From the NCBI GenBank assembly GCA_900545245.1, contig UQYV01000015.1, forward strand, positions 1 to 64,000: a stretch of 64,000 bases of DNA. The letters are read 5' to 3'. Numbering within the stretch: position 1 is the first letter of the stretch; each line of letters opens with the position of its first letter. Shown here piece after piece: positions 1 to 9,272 of the stretch. The stretch is from an uncultured Bacteroidales bacterium. GTDB lineage: Bacteria; Bacteroidota; Bacteroidia; Bacteroidales; UBA932. Both the position numbers and the translations under genes were made by a program. A model generated the notes under the pieces. That model did not search any database. It was not told the origin of the DNA and saw only the letters and a program-made list of their open reading frames with translations.

Positions 1-3000
1 CCGGCGGAGCAGTCTCCAATCTTCGAGCGTGACTGGTCCTACCAGAGGGCGAAGCGTAGCGTCTATCCATATCCGCTGAACGACAACATGACCCGCACGA
101 AAAAGGACGTGACCTACGACTGCCTGTACATGGAGAATGAGTACGTGGAGCTGTGCATAGTGCCGGAGTTCGGCGGCAGGCTTCTGTATGCGGTGGACAA
201 GACCAACGGCTACGACATATTCTACCACAACCACGTGGTGAAGCCTGCGAACGTCGGAATGACCGGAGCGTGGATAAGCGGCGGCGTGGAGTGGAACGTC
301 TTCCACCATCACCGTCAGACGAGCCATGTTCCGTGCGACTGGCGGATAGTGGAGAACGCCGACGGGTCGAAGACTGTCTGGGTTGGAGAAACAGAATACC
401 GGCACCGGATGCAGTGGGCAATAGGAGTGACCCTTCATCCGGGCAAGAGCTATATGGAAATCAGCGGCCGTCTGATGAACTCCACCCAGGACGACAACTC
501 CATGCTCTACTGGTCCAACGTCAGCACCCACGTGGATGAGAACTATCAGATCTGCTTCCCTCAGAGCACTGAGTTCGTGACCTTCCACTGCAAGAACTGG
601 TTCGCCCACTGGCCGATTACGCACGAGACCTTCAACGATATGGATTTCTACCGGGACGGTATCGACGCCAGCTGGTGGAAGAACCACTATATGAGCAACT
701 CCATGTTCGCCCACGACCTGAAGGACGACTTCATCGCGGGCTATGACCACGGGCGGAACGCGGGCACGATGCTGCACGCCAACCACAACATCAGCAAGGG
801 CGGCAAGTTCTGGCTTTGGGGCCCGAACAGCGAGTGGGACACACGCATCCTCACCGACAACTCGGGTCACTACATCGAGCTTATGTCCGGAGCATACTCG
901 GACAACCAGCCGGACTACAACTGGAGCGCCCCTTATGAGACTAAGGAGTTCAGCCAGTACTGGTATGGAATCCGTGATATGGAGGGAGTGAAGGCCGGCA
1001 ACCGCCTCGCAGCTGCGAACGTGGCGCTGAAGGAACCGGGCCGGGCTTTCCTCGCGGTGAACACCACCGAGCCGTGTCATGACCTGCGTCTCACGCTCCT
1101 CGGCGGCGGGAAGAAACTCGCCACGGAGAACATACTCGACATAGCCCCGGACAAGCCATACAAGACGACCGTCGGCATAGACAAGAAATACACGGAATCC
1201 GACCTCGCCATCGTCCTCACGGATGCTGCCGGGAAGGAAATCCTGCACTTCACCCCGGTTCGGCACGACCCGAACGCTCCTCTTCCGGAGATAGTGGAAC
1301 GTCCGAAGAAACCGGAAGATATCGAGAACACCGAAGAGTGCTACCTCGTAGGTCTGCGTAACCTCCAGTTCCACAATCCATTCGTCGATCCGACGGCCTA
1401 CTTCAGGGAAGTGCTCCGGAGGGATCCGGGCGACACGCGTGCGAACACCCAGATGGGCGTGTGGTATAGGAAACGCGGCGAATATGACAAGGCCGCCCAG
1501 TATCTCCGCACGGCGATAAGACGCCAGACCCACGACTACACCAGACCGAAAGACGCGGAGGCGATGTATAACCTCGGTCTCGTGCTGAAGGCTCAGGGCA
1601 AGACCCCGGCGGCGATGGACACGCTCTACAGGGCGACATGGAACTACACCTACAACTCCGGCGCGAACACCCAGCTCGCTCAGATGTACGCCCTGGAAGG
1701 CGACTGGCCGATGGCTCTCGACCGTCTGAATGAGGCAATCTCCTACAACGGCCGCAACTTCTCGGCGAGGGTCTTCAAGGGTTTGGTCTTGAAACAGCTT
1801 GACAGAAAGGAAGAGGCCGCAGAGTGCTTCAATGCCGTTCTGGCAGAGGACCCGATGAACGCCATGGCTCTCCACGAGACGATGAACAAGGAGGACTTCC
1901 GCCTTTTCATGCGCGAACAGCCGGAGTCCTACCTCGAACTCGCCATACTCTATTGGCACGACGGCTTCAGGGACACGGCGGTTGAACTGCTCAGAGACAT
2001 AGACGGCAGGGTGGCATGGCCGACAGTGAAGATGTACATCGCCTACCTCACGGGCGAGGACAGCCTCTACAGGGAAGCTCTCGAAATGCCTGTGGGCTAC
2101 TGCAATCCGTTCCGTCTTGAGACTGTCGATGTTCTTGCGAAGGCGAAGGCGGCGTGCCCGGAGTCCGAGCGTCCATACTACTACCTCGGCAATCTTCTGT
2201 ACAACATCCAGCCGGACAATGCGATGTCCCAGTGGAGTCAGTGCGTTGCCATGAACCCGAAGGACGACCTCGCGTGGAGAAATCTCGGCTGGGCTAACTG
2301 GCTTCACACCAAGGACTACTCGGAGAGCGTGCGCTGCTACCGCAAGGCAATCGAGCTCAACCCGGATGCGGCCCTCTATCTTGAGGAATGTGACCAGGCG
2401 ATGGAGGCGAACGGCACCCCGGTACCTGAGCGCTACGAACTCCTCAAGTCTCACCACTCAACTTGCGTCAAGAGGTACTACCCGTTGAGCCAGGAGGTTG
2501 TGCTCGGGACATGGTGCGGCGACTACGACCGTGTGCTCGAACTTCTCGACAAGTGCTATTTCCCGACGCGCGAAGGCGTGGCTAACTTCCACGACAATTT
2601 CGTTGATGCCTGCGTGCTTGCCGGCAAGGAGAAACTCGGGAAGGGAGATGCTCAGTCTGCCATCGCTCTCTACAACAAGGCATTCACCTACCCGGAGAAC
2701 CATCAGGTGTTCCTTGTGGATGAGCGTGCGACCCACGACGCACAGATAAACTACGAACTTGGCGTGGCGTACGAGAGCATAGGCGATGCGGAGAACGCGA
2801 CCAAATACTACGAACTTGCAGCAAACCAGGACTACAACCTCAAGGGCAGCAAGGACTTCCGCTACTGGACAGGTCTTGCTCTCGGGAAACTGGGCAGAAA
2901 GGCTGAAGCCAAAGCTCTCTTTACTCAGATGGTCGAGGACGGCAAGGCCGCAGTGGTGACGGAGTACCGGAGCTTCTACGGTGCCGAGGGCACGACGGCG

Positions 3001-3156
3001 AGCACGACCGAAATAAAGAACGCGGCAGCCTACTTCACCCAGGCGCTCGGCGAACTTGGTCTGGGCCACAAGAAACAGGCTAAGAAACTCTTCGCGAAGG
3101 TGCTTGAACTCAAGCCGGATCATCTCTACGCCCATGAACTTTCTTCGGTCGAATAA
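1..3156 (+). CDS. DUF5107 domain protein with TPR repeats (5' end outside window)
   Basis: The frame is open from base 1, and the residues before the first Met at 88 read as ordinary protein, so the gene starts upstream of the window. The N-terminal third resembles the DUF5107 beta-sandwich, which is related to sugar mutarotase folds (motif PEFGGRLL, then a His/Trp-rich stretch). From about residue 440 the protein is helical with tetratricopeptide repeats, for example one containing NTQMGVWYRKRGEYDKA and another containing ALYNKAF. Such DUF5107-TPR proteins are common next to glycan-degradation genes in Bacteroidota; a role in sugar recognition or processing is likely but the reaction is unknown. 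The two following genes on the same strand are hydrolase-like lipoproteins, which fits a carbohydrate locus. The overlapping reverse frames here are shadows. Confidence 0.88.
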   Translation, partial: PAEQSPIFERDWSYQRAKRSVYPYPLNDNMTRTKKDVTYDCLYMENEYVELCIVPEFGGRLLYAVDKTNGYDIFYHNHVVKPANVGMTGAWISGGVEWNVFHHHRQTSHVPCDWRIVENADGSKTVWVGETEYRHRMQWAIGVTLHPGKSYMEISGRLMNSTQDDNSMLYWSNVSTHVDENYQICFPQSTEFVTFHCKNWFAHWPITHETFNDMDFYRDGIDASWWKNHYMSNSMFAHDLKDDFIAGYDHGRNAGTMLHANHNISKGGKFWLWGPNSEWDTRILTDNSGHYIELMSGAYSDNQPDYNWSAPYETKEFSQYWYGIRDMEGVKAGNRLAAANVALKEPGRAFLAVNTTEPCHDLRLTLLGGGKKLATENILDIAPDKPYKTTVGIDKKYTESDLAIVLTDAAGKEILHFTPVRHDPNAPLPEIVERPKKPEDIENTEECYLVGLRNLQFHNPFVDPTAYFREVLRRDPGDTRANTQMGVWYRKRGEYDKAAQYLRTAIRRQTHDYTRPKDAEAMYNLGLVLKAQGKTPAAMDTLYRATWNYTYNSGANTQLAQMYALEGDWPMALDRLNEAISYNGRNFSARVFKGLVLKQLDRKEEAAECFNAVLAEDPMNAMALHETMNKEDFRLFMREQPESYLELAILYWHDGFRDTAVELLRDIDGRVAWPTVKMYIAYLTGEDSLYREALEMPVGYCNPFRLETVDVLAKAKAACPESERPYYYLGNLLYNIQPDNAMSQWSQCVAMNPKDDLAWRNLGWANWLHTKDYSESVRCYRKAIELNPDAALYLEECDQAMEANGTPVPERYELLKSHHSTCVKRYYPLSQEVVLGTWCGDYDRVLELLDKCYFPTREGVANFHDNFVDACVLAGKEKLGKGDAQSAIALYNKAFTYPENHQVFLVDERATHDAQINYELGVAYESIGDAENATKYYELAANQDYNLKGSKDFRYWTGLALGKLGRKAEAKALFTQMVEDGKAAVVTEYRSFYGAEGTTASTTEIKNAAAYFTQALGELGLGHKKQAKKLFAKVLELKPDHLYAHELSSVE

Positions 3157-3175
3157 AAAAGCGGATTGCCGTGTT

Positions 3176-3235
3176 GCGGGTCTCGCTGAAATGCTCACAA
3201 CCGTCAAGGTTGCTGCGCTTTCATCTTCGACCCGC
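3176..3235. repeat. Imperfect 60-bp palindrome between genes
   Basis: GCGGGTC at 3176-3182 is matched by GACCCGC at 3229-3235. Inside lie TGAAA (3187-3191) against TTTCA (3219-3223), and CAACC (3198-3202) against GGTTG (3208-3212) around a 5-base loop. The whole can fold as one long interrupted hairpin. A T-run follows at about 3250, so it could end transcription of the DUF5107 gene, or be a dispersed REP-like element. Confidence 0.5.
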
Positions 3236-3289
3236 GCCTTGCACTCCATCTTTTTTCTTCGACCTCATATACAAGTGATTTAAAGAAAA

Positions 3290-4402
3290 ATGAAGACAAT
3301 GATAAAGATACTTTCAACTCTCGCCCTCGCGGCGACTCTCACCACCGCCTGCAACTGTGAAAAATCGGTTGCAGAGCGCTGGTCCGAGGAAAAGGCCAAT
3401 GCCTGGTACGCCGAGCGCGACTGGCCGGTGGGCTGCGACTATGTCCCTGCATACGCCGGCAATCAGATTCAGATGTGGCAGTCCTCCACGTGGGACCCTG
3501 CAGAAATCGACAAAGAACTTGGTTGGGCCGAGGAACTCGGATTCAACAGCGTCCGCATATTCCTTCATGACAAGGTGTGGAGTGCCGACCGTGACGCATT
3601 CTTCGCTCACATTGAGGAATTTCTGAAAATCGCAGACAGCCACGGCATCAGCAGTCTCGTGACTCTCTTTACCAACGGTGGCTCGCGTGACCGCTGTGTC
3701 GATGAGGATATTGCCCCTATTCCAGGCATCCATAACAGCATTTGGGCTCAGACTCCTGGCATCGAGGCCGTGAACGACCCGTCACAGTGGGGTTGGGTGA
3801 AGGAATATGAGCAGGATGTGCTCCGCCACTTCAAGGATGACAGCCGCATCATCGCGTGGTGTCTCTACAACGAACCGGAGAATGTCCCAGCCTGCCACAC
3901 CTATCCTCTGCTCAAGAAGGTCTTCGAGTGGGCCCGCGAAATCAACCCTTCCCAGCCTCTCACGGCTCCGATTTACACCCGTCCTCTGAGCGGTAGCGGC
4001 AACCTCACCACACGCTTTCCGACGGTGACCTACCTCTGCGAGAACTGTGACGTGCTGAGCATCCACTGTTACCAGCCGGCTGACGAGATGCAGAGATTCA
4101 TAGACCTGATGAAGACTTTCAACCGTCCGATTTTCTGCACCGAATACCTCGCCCGTCCGTTCGGCAGTACATTCGAGACAGTGATGCCTGTCCTTAAGAA
4201 GGAAAAGGTGGCTGCCTACGACTTCGGGCTCGTGAAGGGAGCGATGCAGTGCCACTACGAGTGGAACAAAGTCGATGCTGACGGAAACAAGATTCCGTTC
4301 ACCGAGGAGCCTGAACTCTGGTTTCATGACATCCTCTATCCTGACGGGACCCCATACAACGTCTCCGAAGTCGGGTTCATAAAGTCAATAACTAAGAAAT
4401 AA
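3290..4402 (+). CDS. Clan GH-A (cellulase/xylanase-like) glycoside hydrolase lipoprotein
   Basis: The 370-residue product starts with a lipoprotein signal peptide (Cys21 after LTTA), so it is probably anchored in the outer membrane or periplasm. The rest fits a TIM barrel of clan GH-A (GH5/GH2-like). LGFNSVRIF (about 83-91) is an early strand. NEP at 194-196 supplies the likely acid/base Glu195, and FCTEY at 282-286 supplies the likely nucleophile Glu285. Similar Bacteroides proteins are often called cellulase-family or 1,4-beta-xylanase, but the substrate cannot be read from sequence. One base separates its stop from the next gene, so the two are probably co-transcribed. The preceding palindrome leaves it unclear whether the DUF5107 gene shares that transcript. 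Confidence 0.82.
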   Translation: MKTMIKILSTLALAATLTTACNCEKSVAERWSEEKANAWYAERDWPVGCDYVPAYAGNQIQMWQSSTWDPAEIDKELGWAEELGFNSVRIFLHDKVWSADRDAFFAHIEEFLKIADSHGISSLVTLFTNGGSRDRCVDEDIAPIPGIHNSIWAQTPGIEAVNDPSQWGWVKEYEQDVLRHFKDDSRIIAWCLYNEPENVPACHTYPLLKKVFEWAREINPSQPLTAPIYTRPLSGSGNLTTRFPTVTYLCENCDVLSIHCYQPADEMQRFIDLMKTFNRPIFCTEYLARPFGSTFETVMPVLKKEKVAAYDFGLVKGAMQCHYEWNKVDADGNKIPFTEEPELWFHDILYPDGTPYNVSEVGFIKSITKK

Positions 4403-4403
4403 T

Positions 4404-5642
4404 ATGAAGGTTTATAACGTCATTCTCGCTGCGGCTTCGTTTATGCTGGCGTTCGCGTCCTGCGGCAAGACAGATAATCCATCAACCGACAACGGGAACC
4501 CGGACGTCCCGTCCGTGACACCAGGCAAAGGCAACATCGTGATAAACTGGGAGAATGACCCACAGAAAGTTTGTCCCGGCGCATACGCCCGTGTCCACAA
4601 GTTGAACGATGGCCGCTATATGCTTGTCTATTCCAGCGACACCGACGGCTATCTTCGTTTCAGCACCGACAACTGTCGCACATGGCAGCAGCCGTCCAAA
4701 GTATTCATCGCCTCCACTTTCAGCAGTGCGGCCGGAGTGACTGTGGCAAATGCCGAGTTTGCTCAGCTCCGCGCTGATAATCCTCATCATCCGAACCGGA
4801 TCATCTATGCGGCGAACCTTCGCCCGAAAAACAAGAAGACTACCAAGACGCCGTATTCCATAGCCATAATCACCTCCGACGACAACGGGGTCAAATGGAG
4901 TAAAATCAAGGAAATCTATGCTTCGCGCACATGGAGTACCGATGTCGAAAAAGGTTGTTATGAGCCGTTCGTCCTCGAACTTCCGGACGGCACTGTGCAG
5001 GTCTATTTCGCTGATGAGACCCCCTACTACAAGGACGGGCTGCACTATCAGAACATCTCGGTCATTGAATCGGTCGACGGTGGAGACACCTGGACGAAAA
5101 CGCCGCGCATAGTCTCCTACAACAGCAAGTACCGCGACGGCATGCCTGTGGCTATGCTCTTAAAAGACAAAATCTATGTCGCCATTGAGGAAAACGGCCC
5201 GGGCACTCAGTCGTTTCATCCCAAAATCGTTTGCAGCAGCGCTGCCGACAACTGGAAAACACCTGTCCTCGGCACTTCCGCCTACCGCTTCAACCCGCTC
5301 AAGACCCCGTTTGACAGTCGTAGCATCTATGCCGGTGCACCGTATCTCATCCATACGGACAACTACATCGTGCTTTCCTACCTCAGCTCCGAAGGAGCCT
5401 CCGAAATGGGTTCCAAAAACGCCACGATGGAGTTTACCGTCTGTGCTATAAACGAAATGACGGGGGACGGCAAGTTCACTGGAAAAATGCGCGGAAAGTT
5501 CCGGCCGTTCAGCATCAACCAGACCACCGACCGTGCCCTTTGGGGGTCTCTCTGTGACCTCGGCTCCGACACTTTCCTCGCCGTCACCGAATGGAACAGC
5601 GCCGTCTGGACTCGCCGCGGCCGCGTCGTCACCGAGAAGTGA
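4404..5642 (+). CDS. Sialidase-fold (BNR/Asp-box) lipoprotein
   Basis: A 412-residue lipoprotein (Cys20 in AFASC) followed by a low-complexity Asn/Pro linker. The body has Asp-box-like turns, STDNCRTW, SDDNGVKWS and SVDGGDTWT, which are typical of six-bladed beta-propellers of the sialidase superfamily. GCYEPFVLELPDG resembles GH33/GH93 and related exo-acting enzymes. I cannot see a convincing sialidase arginine triad, so sialidase activity is not asserted; exo-arabinanase-like activity or pure glycan binding are alternatives. It follows the GH-A gene after one base, suggesting an operon acting on one glycan. Its stop codon directly abuts the stop codon of ftsZ on the other strand, leaving no space for a separate terminator. 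Confidence 0.78.
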   Translation: MKVYNVILAAASFMLAFASCGKTDNPSTDNGNPDVPSVTPGKGNIVINWENDPQKVCPGAYARVHKLNDGRYMLVYSSDTDGYLRFSTDNCRTWQQPSKVFIASTFSSAAGVTVANAEFAQLRADNPHHPNRIIYAANLRPKNKKTTKTPYSIAIITSDDNGVKWSKIKEIYASRTWSTDVEKGCYEPFVLELPDGTVQVYFADETPYYKDGLHYQNISVIESVDGGDTWTKTPRIVSYNSKYRDGMPVAMLLKDKIYVAIEENGPGTQSFHPKIVCSSAADNWKTPVLGTSAYRFNPLKTPFDSRSIYAGAPYLIHTDNYIVLSYLSSEGASEMGSKNATMEFTVCAINEMTGDGKFTGKMRGKFRPFSINQTTDRALWGSLCDLGSDTFLAVTEWNSAVWTRRGRVVTEK

Positions 5643-6878
5643 TTACCTTCGGATGGCGGCGATGTTGTCGAGGTCGCTGATGTCGTCGCTGTCGGTGACT
5701 ATGAGAACCGGTTTCTTGCCCTTGCAGAAGTCTCCCGAACGTTTGGCCTCGGTGTTGTTGAAACCGATTTTGCGGCTGCCGCGCGGTTCTTCAGCAAGGA
5801 TGTCGCCCTCGTCAGGGACTGCCGGGACATATTCGAAATCCGGCGGAATGACAATCAGATTGCCGTTGTCGCCTGCGAGTCCCTCAAGATCCATACGGAA
5901 GCCTGTGGCTATGGCCGTGATGTTTATGCGGTCACCGAAGTCCTCGGAATAGTCCCAGACGATTCCTTTCTTGAAACGGTTCGCCTTGCCGATATACTCC
6001 GTTATGAGACTGTCGATGTTGTCGAGTTCCTCCATGCGGACTCCGTGCTCGTTGTAGCCTACTGTGATGTTCAGCAGGACATTCTTTGCTGTGGTGAGGT
6101 CGTGGTCGTTGAGAAGGGGAGACTCGAAGGCCCCGCGCACGGCGTCCTTCAGACGGTCCTCGCCCGTGCCCGTGCCACAGCCCATGAGGGCCATTCCGCT
6201 GTTGGTCATCATCCTCTTCACATCGCGGAAGTCCACGTTGATGTGTCCCTTCTTCTTTATGATTTCGATTATGCCGCGAACTGCCGTGCAGAGCACTTCG
6301 TCCGCCATCGGAAAGGCATCCTGGGCAAGCATCTTGGCGTAGTGCCTATAGAGTTTCTCGTTGTCGATTATCAGAAGGCTGTCCACGTTCTTCTCCATCT
6401 CCATAATGCCGTCGAGAGCCTTAGTCATTGATTCATTGCCCTCGTTACGGAATGGGATTGTGACCACACCGACCGTGAGTATTCCTCGCTTCTTCGCCAT
6501 TGACGCGATGACAGGTGCAGCTCCGGTTCCGGTTCCGCCTCCCATGCCGGCCGTTATGAACAGCATGTCCGTCTGGTCGGCGAAGACTTTGTCCTCGATT
6601 TCTTTCTCGGACTCGATAGCCGCGTTTCGTCCTGCCACCGGGTCACACCCGGCTCCGAGTCCCTCTCCGAGCTGTATCTTCACCGGCACGGAACAGTTTC
6701 CGAGAGCCTGCGAGTCGGTGTTGCAGACTATGAATATGCAGCCCTCGATGTCCTGACGGAACATATAGTCCACGGCATTGCATCCGCCTCCGCCAACTCC
6801 TATGACCTTTATTGTGGAACTCTTCGGCACCCAGCTCGTCGGTACCACGCCTATCATATTGTCAAAATCTCCGTTCAT
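5643..6878 (-). CDS. ftsZ: Cell division GTPase FtsZ
   Basis: A 411-residue tubulin homologue that polymerises at mid-cell and organises the divisome. The tubulin signature GMGGGTGTGAAP is at 111-122, the N-terminal glycine-rich GVGGGGCNAV near 27-36, and the catalytic T7 loop NVDFRDV at 214-220. After the globular core (to about residue 320) comes a variable acidic linker, and a C-terminal peptide DLDNIAAIRR takes the place of the conserved tail that binds FtsA. It is the last gene of the dcw cluster, 27 bp after ftsA, and is probably transcribed with it. Start: ATG preceded by an AT-rich stretch; no strong Shine-Dalgarno sequence, as is normal in Bacteroidota. Confidence 0.97.
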   Translation of the reverse strand: MNGDFDNMIGVVPTSWVPKSSTIKVIGVGGGGCNAVDYMFRQDIEGCIFIVCNTDSQALGNCSVPVKIQLGEGLGAGCDPVAGRNAAIESEKEIEDKVFADQTDMLFITAGMGGGTGTGAAPVIASMAKKRGILTVGVVTIPFRNEGNESMTKALDGIMEMEKNVDSLLIIDNEKLYRHYAKMLAQDAFPMADEVLCTAVRGIIEIIKKKGHINVDFRDVKRMMTNSGMALMGCGTGTGEDRLKDAVRGAFESPLLNDHDLTTAKNVLLNITVGYNEHGVRMEELDNIDSLITEYIGKANRFKKGIVWDYSEDFGDRINITAIATGFRMDLEGLAGDNGNLIVIPPDFEYVPAVPDEGDILAEEPRGSRKIGFNNTEAKRSGDFCKGKKPVLIVTDSDDISDLDNIAAIRR

Positions 6879-6905
6879 AAATTTTTCTCTTTTAGAAGTA
6901 ACTTC

Positions 6906-8387
6906 TTATTGCTCATTACTTTCGTCGCCGTCCATCATATTAAGAATGTTGTCGCAGGTGGAGCCCAACTTATTCTCTATTGTCTTCGTCCATTTCGCAA
7001 ATATGCTCGGCTTCTTTTTCTTCTTCTCTTCCTCACGCTTCCTGCGCTCCTCTTCCTTGCGTCGCCGTTCTTCCTCACGCTTTTTCTTCTCGGCAATCTC
7101 CTCGTCGGTCAGCATTCCGGGAATCATCCCGCTCTCGTGCTCGCTCTCGGTCGGCTGATCAGAGGTCTCGACGGTCTCGGCTGCTTCCTGGCTGTCCTTG
7201 CGGAACGCGCAGTTGAGCGACTGTTCCGGAACAGCGGCCTTGACAAGTCCTATGGCAGTCGTGGCAGACGGGGTGTTGTCTCCGGTGCAGCAATTGTAGA
7301 GTCCCTTGAAATTAGGTTTTCCTATGCGCACATTATAGCCCGAGATCTCGGTTATGAGGTTGGAAAGGTTCGTCATCTGGGCTCCGCCTCCCGTAATCAC
7401 GATTCCGCTCTGAAGTTTGTCCGCAAACTTGCTGAGCCCAATCTCGTAGAGCATCGCGCTTATGATTTCCTCTTCGCGGGCCGTGATTATTTCGGACAAG
7501 TACTTCACCGTCAGTCTCTTGTCCTGCTCTCCGTTCTCGCTCTGAAGGAGCAACTGCTTCTCGCTCAGGGTCATCAGCTTTTCCGGAATGCATGCCCCGT
7601 ATGCGAGTTTGATGTTCTCGGCGAGCGATGTCCGGATGTTGCTTTCCATCTGGATGTCCTTCGTCACATTGACGCCGCCGAACGGAATCGACGAATAGTA
7701 GCGGAGGACGTTCTTGTAATATATTGACAGCGAGGTACATCCTCCTCCGAAATCAATCATCGCCACTCCGTTGTCCATCTCCGACGGGAAAAGCACCGCA
7801 TTTGCAGTGAGCTGCGGCACGAAATACTTTTTCAGCGATACTATCCCCACGGACCTCATCACGCGGTCTATCCTTTCAAGCGACGACTTGTTCCCGATGA
7901 ATATCTTGAAATTGCCTTCGAGCACCTTTCCGGACATTCCGATGACGTCGTCCTCAATCAGCTGGAACTCCTCGCTTGTCGAGAACGACTGCGCCACAGC
8001 CCCATAAACTGCCTCGCGCTCCGGATCCTCAAGCGGATAGCTGTCCTGCGCGAAACTCTTCAGCTCCTCGATTTCGGCCTCGCTGATGTAGCTGTCCGGG
8101 TCTCTCGTGTCGTTTCTCGCGGAGTTCTCCTCTGTGCGCACATAGAAACGCGGCATGCCGACCACGGCTCCGGTAATTTTGATTCCAAGTATGTCCTCTG
8201 CGTCCGCAATCGCCGTCTTCAGCTGCTGCGCCACCTTTGCCTCGTTCAGAATCCTGCTGCACCTCATTCCGGCAGAGGGCGTCTCCTTGTAGTAGATGAG
8301 CCTCGTGTCGTTGCCGCTGACACATGCCACCGCAAGCGCAGTCTTGAATGTTCCGAAATCAATTGAAACTATATATCTGTCGTCCAT
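6906..8387 (-). CDS. ftsA: Cell division protein FtsA
   Basis: A 493-residue actin-like ATPase that tethers FtsZ to the membrane. The phosphate-1 loop VSIDFGTFKTALAV is at the N-terminus, IDFGGGCTSLSIY is the second phosphate loop, and VITGGGAQMTNL is the adenosine motif. The C-terminal 100 residues carry a Pro/Glu-rich linker, a dense Lys/Glu/Arg helical stretch (EEERRRKEEERR) and a final amphipathic helix (IFAKWTKTIENKLG) that should serve as the membrane-targeting sequence. The charged linker makes it longer than the E. coli protein (about 420 residues), as in other Bacteroidetes. It lies between ftsQ and ftsZ. Confidence 0.95.
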   Translation of the reverse strand: MDDRYIVSIDFGTFKTALAVACVSGNDTRLIYYKETPSAGMRCSRILNEAKVAQQLKTAIADAEDILGIKITGAVVGMPRFYVRTEENSARNDTRDPDSYISEAEIEELKSFAQDSYPLEDPEREAVYGAVAQSFSTSEEFQLIEDDVIGMSGKVLEGNFKIFIGNKSSLERIDRVMRSVGIVSLKKYFVPQLTANAVLFPSEMDNGVAMIDFGGGCTSLSIYYKNVLRYYSSIPFGGVNVTKDIQMESNIRTSLAENIKLAYGACIPEKLMTLSEKQLLLQSENGEQDKRLTVKYLSEIITAREEEIISAMLYEIGLSKFADKLQSGIVITGGGAQMTNLSNLITEISGYNVRIGKPNFKGLYNCCTGDNTPSATTAIGLVKAAVPEQSLNCAFRKDSQEAAETVETSDQPTESEHESGMIPGMLTDEEIAEKKKREEERRRKEEERRKREEEKKKKKPSIFAKWTKTIENKLGSTCDNILNMMDGDESNEQ

Positions 8388-8407
8388 AAACGTTAAATTT
8401 TAAACAG

Positions 8408-9178
8408 TTATCTGCAAACAATTTGTCCGTCAAATCTCAGGTCCACCTGCCTGTACTCCTTTTTCAGCGGGAGTATCATCCGGTAATATTTCTCCATCTT
8501 CCCGAACTTCGTCTCAATTTCCACCGGCTGTCCGAAAAGAAACCTCTCCTTTCCTTCTGACGGGACGAGGAGGACCTCGCCGTTGCCGGAGACATGAATC
8601 TGCGAAATCCTGTTCTTCCATTCGCTTCCTCTGATGTATTCCGCCATTCCGACGACCCTCATCAGCCATTCGCGCTGTCCTGTATCCTCAATCTGTCCCT
8701 TGAATCCGCGTTCGACGTCAATCGGAAAATCACCGTCAACCACCTGAACCATAGAGGTATAATTACGCTGAAGAGGGAATATATATCCGTCGGCATCGGC
8801 ATACCATCCGTTCGCCGCGTTCTGGAATCTTACGACCGGAGTGCGCTGCGTGATGTCGATGTTGAGAAATCCGTCGCGGGTGAAATAGGCCTCACAGTCG
8901 CGGATGACGCTCTTTTTCTCGAGCAGACGTTCCATCGAGACGAGGTCGATGCTGTCGGCAAATACGCCGGTGATGTCGCCGTAGTTGGTCGAAACTATCT
9001 TTTTCACGTCCCCTTCGGACACAAATTTGTTCACTTTGCTGTCCGTGACGTTCACCCTCACTCCTCCGCATTCCATGCCCGATTGCCTCCGCGCCCCGCA
9101 GATGTAGAGCACGACCACGACAGCCACGGCCAAAACCGCGACAACCGAAAGAACTATATTCTCAACCTTGTTGTTCAT
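8408..9178 (-). CDS. ftsQ: Cell division protein FtsQ
   Basis: A 256-residue bitopic membrane protein. A short cytoplasmic N-terminus precedes one transmembrane helix (about 7-28, rich in Val/Ala/Leu); the rest is periplasmic. The segment around VNKFVSEGDVKKIVS to RTPVVRFQ resembles a POTRA and FtsQ beta domain in divergent form, and YADADGYIFPL is the familiar FtsQ motif. It links cytoplasmic FtsA/FtsZ assembly with the periplasmic synthases. Sequence similarity to proteobacterial FtsQ is weak, and the name relies partly on its place between murC and ftsA. Confidence 0.88.
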   Translation of the reverse strand: MNNKVENIVLSVVAVLAVAVVVVLYICGARRQSGMECGGVRVNVTDSKVNKFVSEGDVKKIVSTNYGDITGVFADSIDLVSMERLLEKKSVIRDCEAYFTRDGFLNIDITQRTPVVRFQNAANGWYADADGYIFPLQRNYTSMVQVVDGDFPIDVERGFKGQIEDTGQREWLMRVVGMAEYIRGSEWKNRISQIHVSGNGEVLLVPSEGKERFLFGQPVEIETKFGKMEKYYRMILPLKKEYRQVDLRFDGQIVCR

Positions 9179-9224
9179 TATAAATTACTTAACCCTACCG
9201 ACTTTGTTGTTTTATTCACTTGAC

Positions 9225-9272
9225 GGGTTTGAGCTGTATTTGGGAATATAGACCCCAAAGACTCTCAAACCC
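9225..9272 (-). promoter_or_regulatory. Nested hairpin at the murC-ftsQ junction
   Basis: GGGTTTGAG (9225-9233) pairs perfectly with CTCAAACCC (9264-9272). Inside, TTTGGG (9239-9244) pairs with CCCAAA (9254-9259) around a 9-base loop. The structure overlaps the murC stop codon and sits in the 86-bp gap before ftsQ. There is no T-run after it on the transcribed strand, so it is more likely an RNA processing, stability or attenuation element than an intrinsic terminator. Confidence 0.55.

Noticed and set aside
2458..3249. Reverse-strand open frame of 263 codons opposite the DUF5107 gene
   Set aside because: It mirrors the codon structure of the forward gene; low-complexity, no motif, no promoter.
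4404..5642. Naming the propeller lipoprotein a true sialidase
   Set aside because: Asp-box turns are visible but a sialidase Arg triad could not be confirmed.
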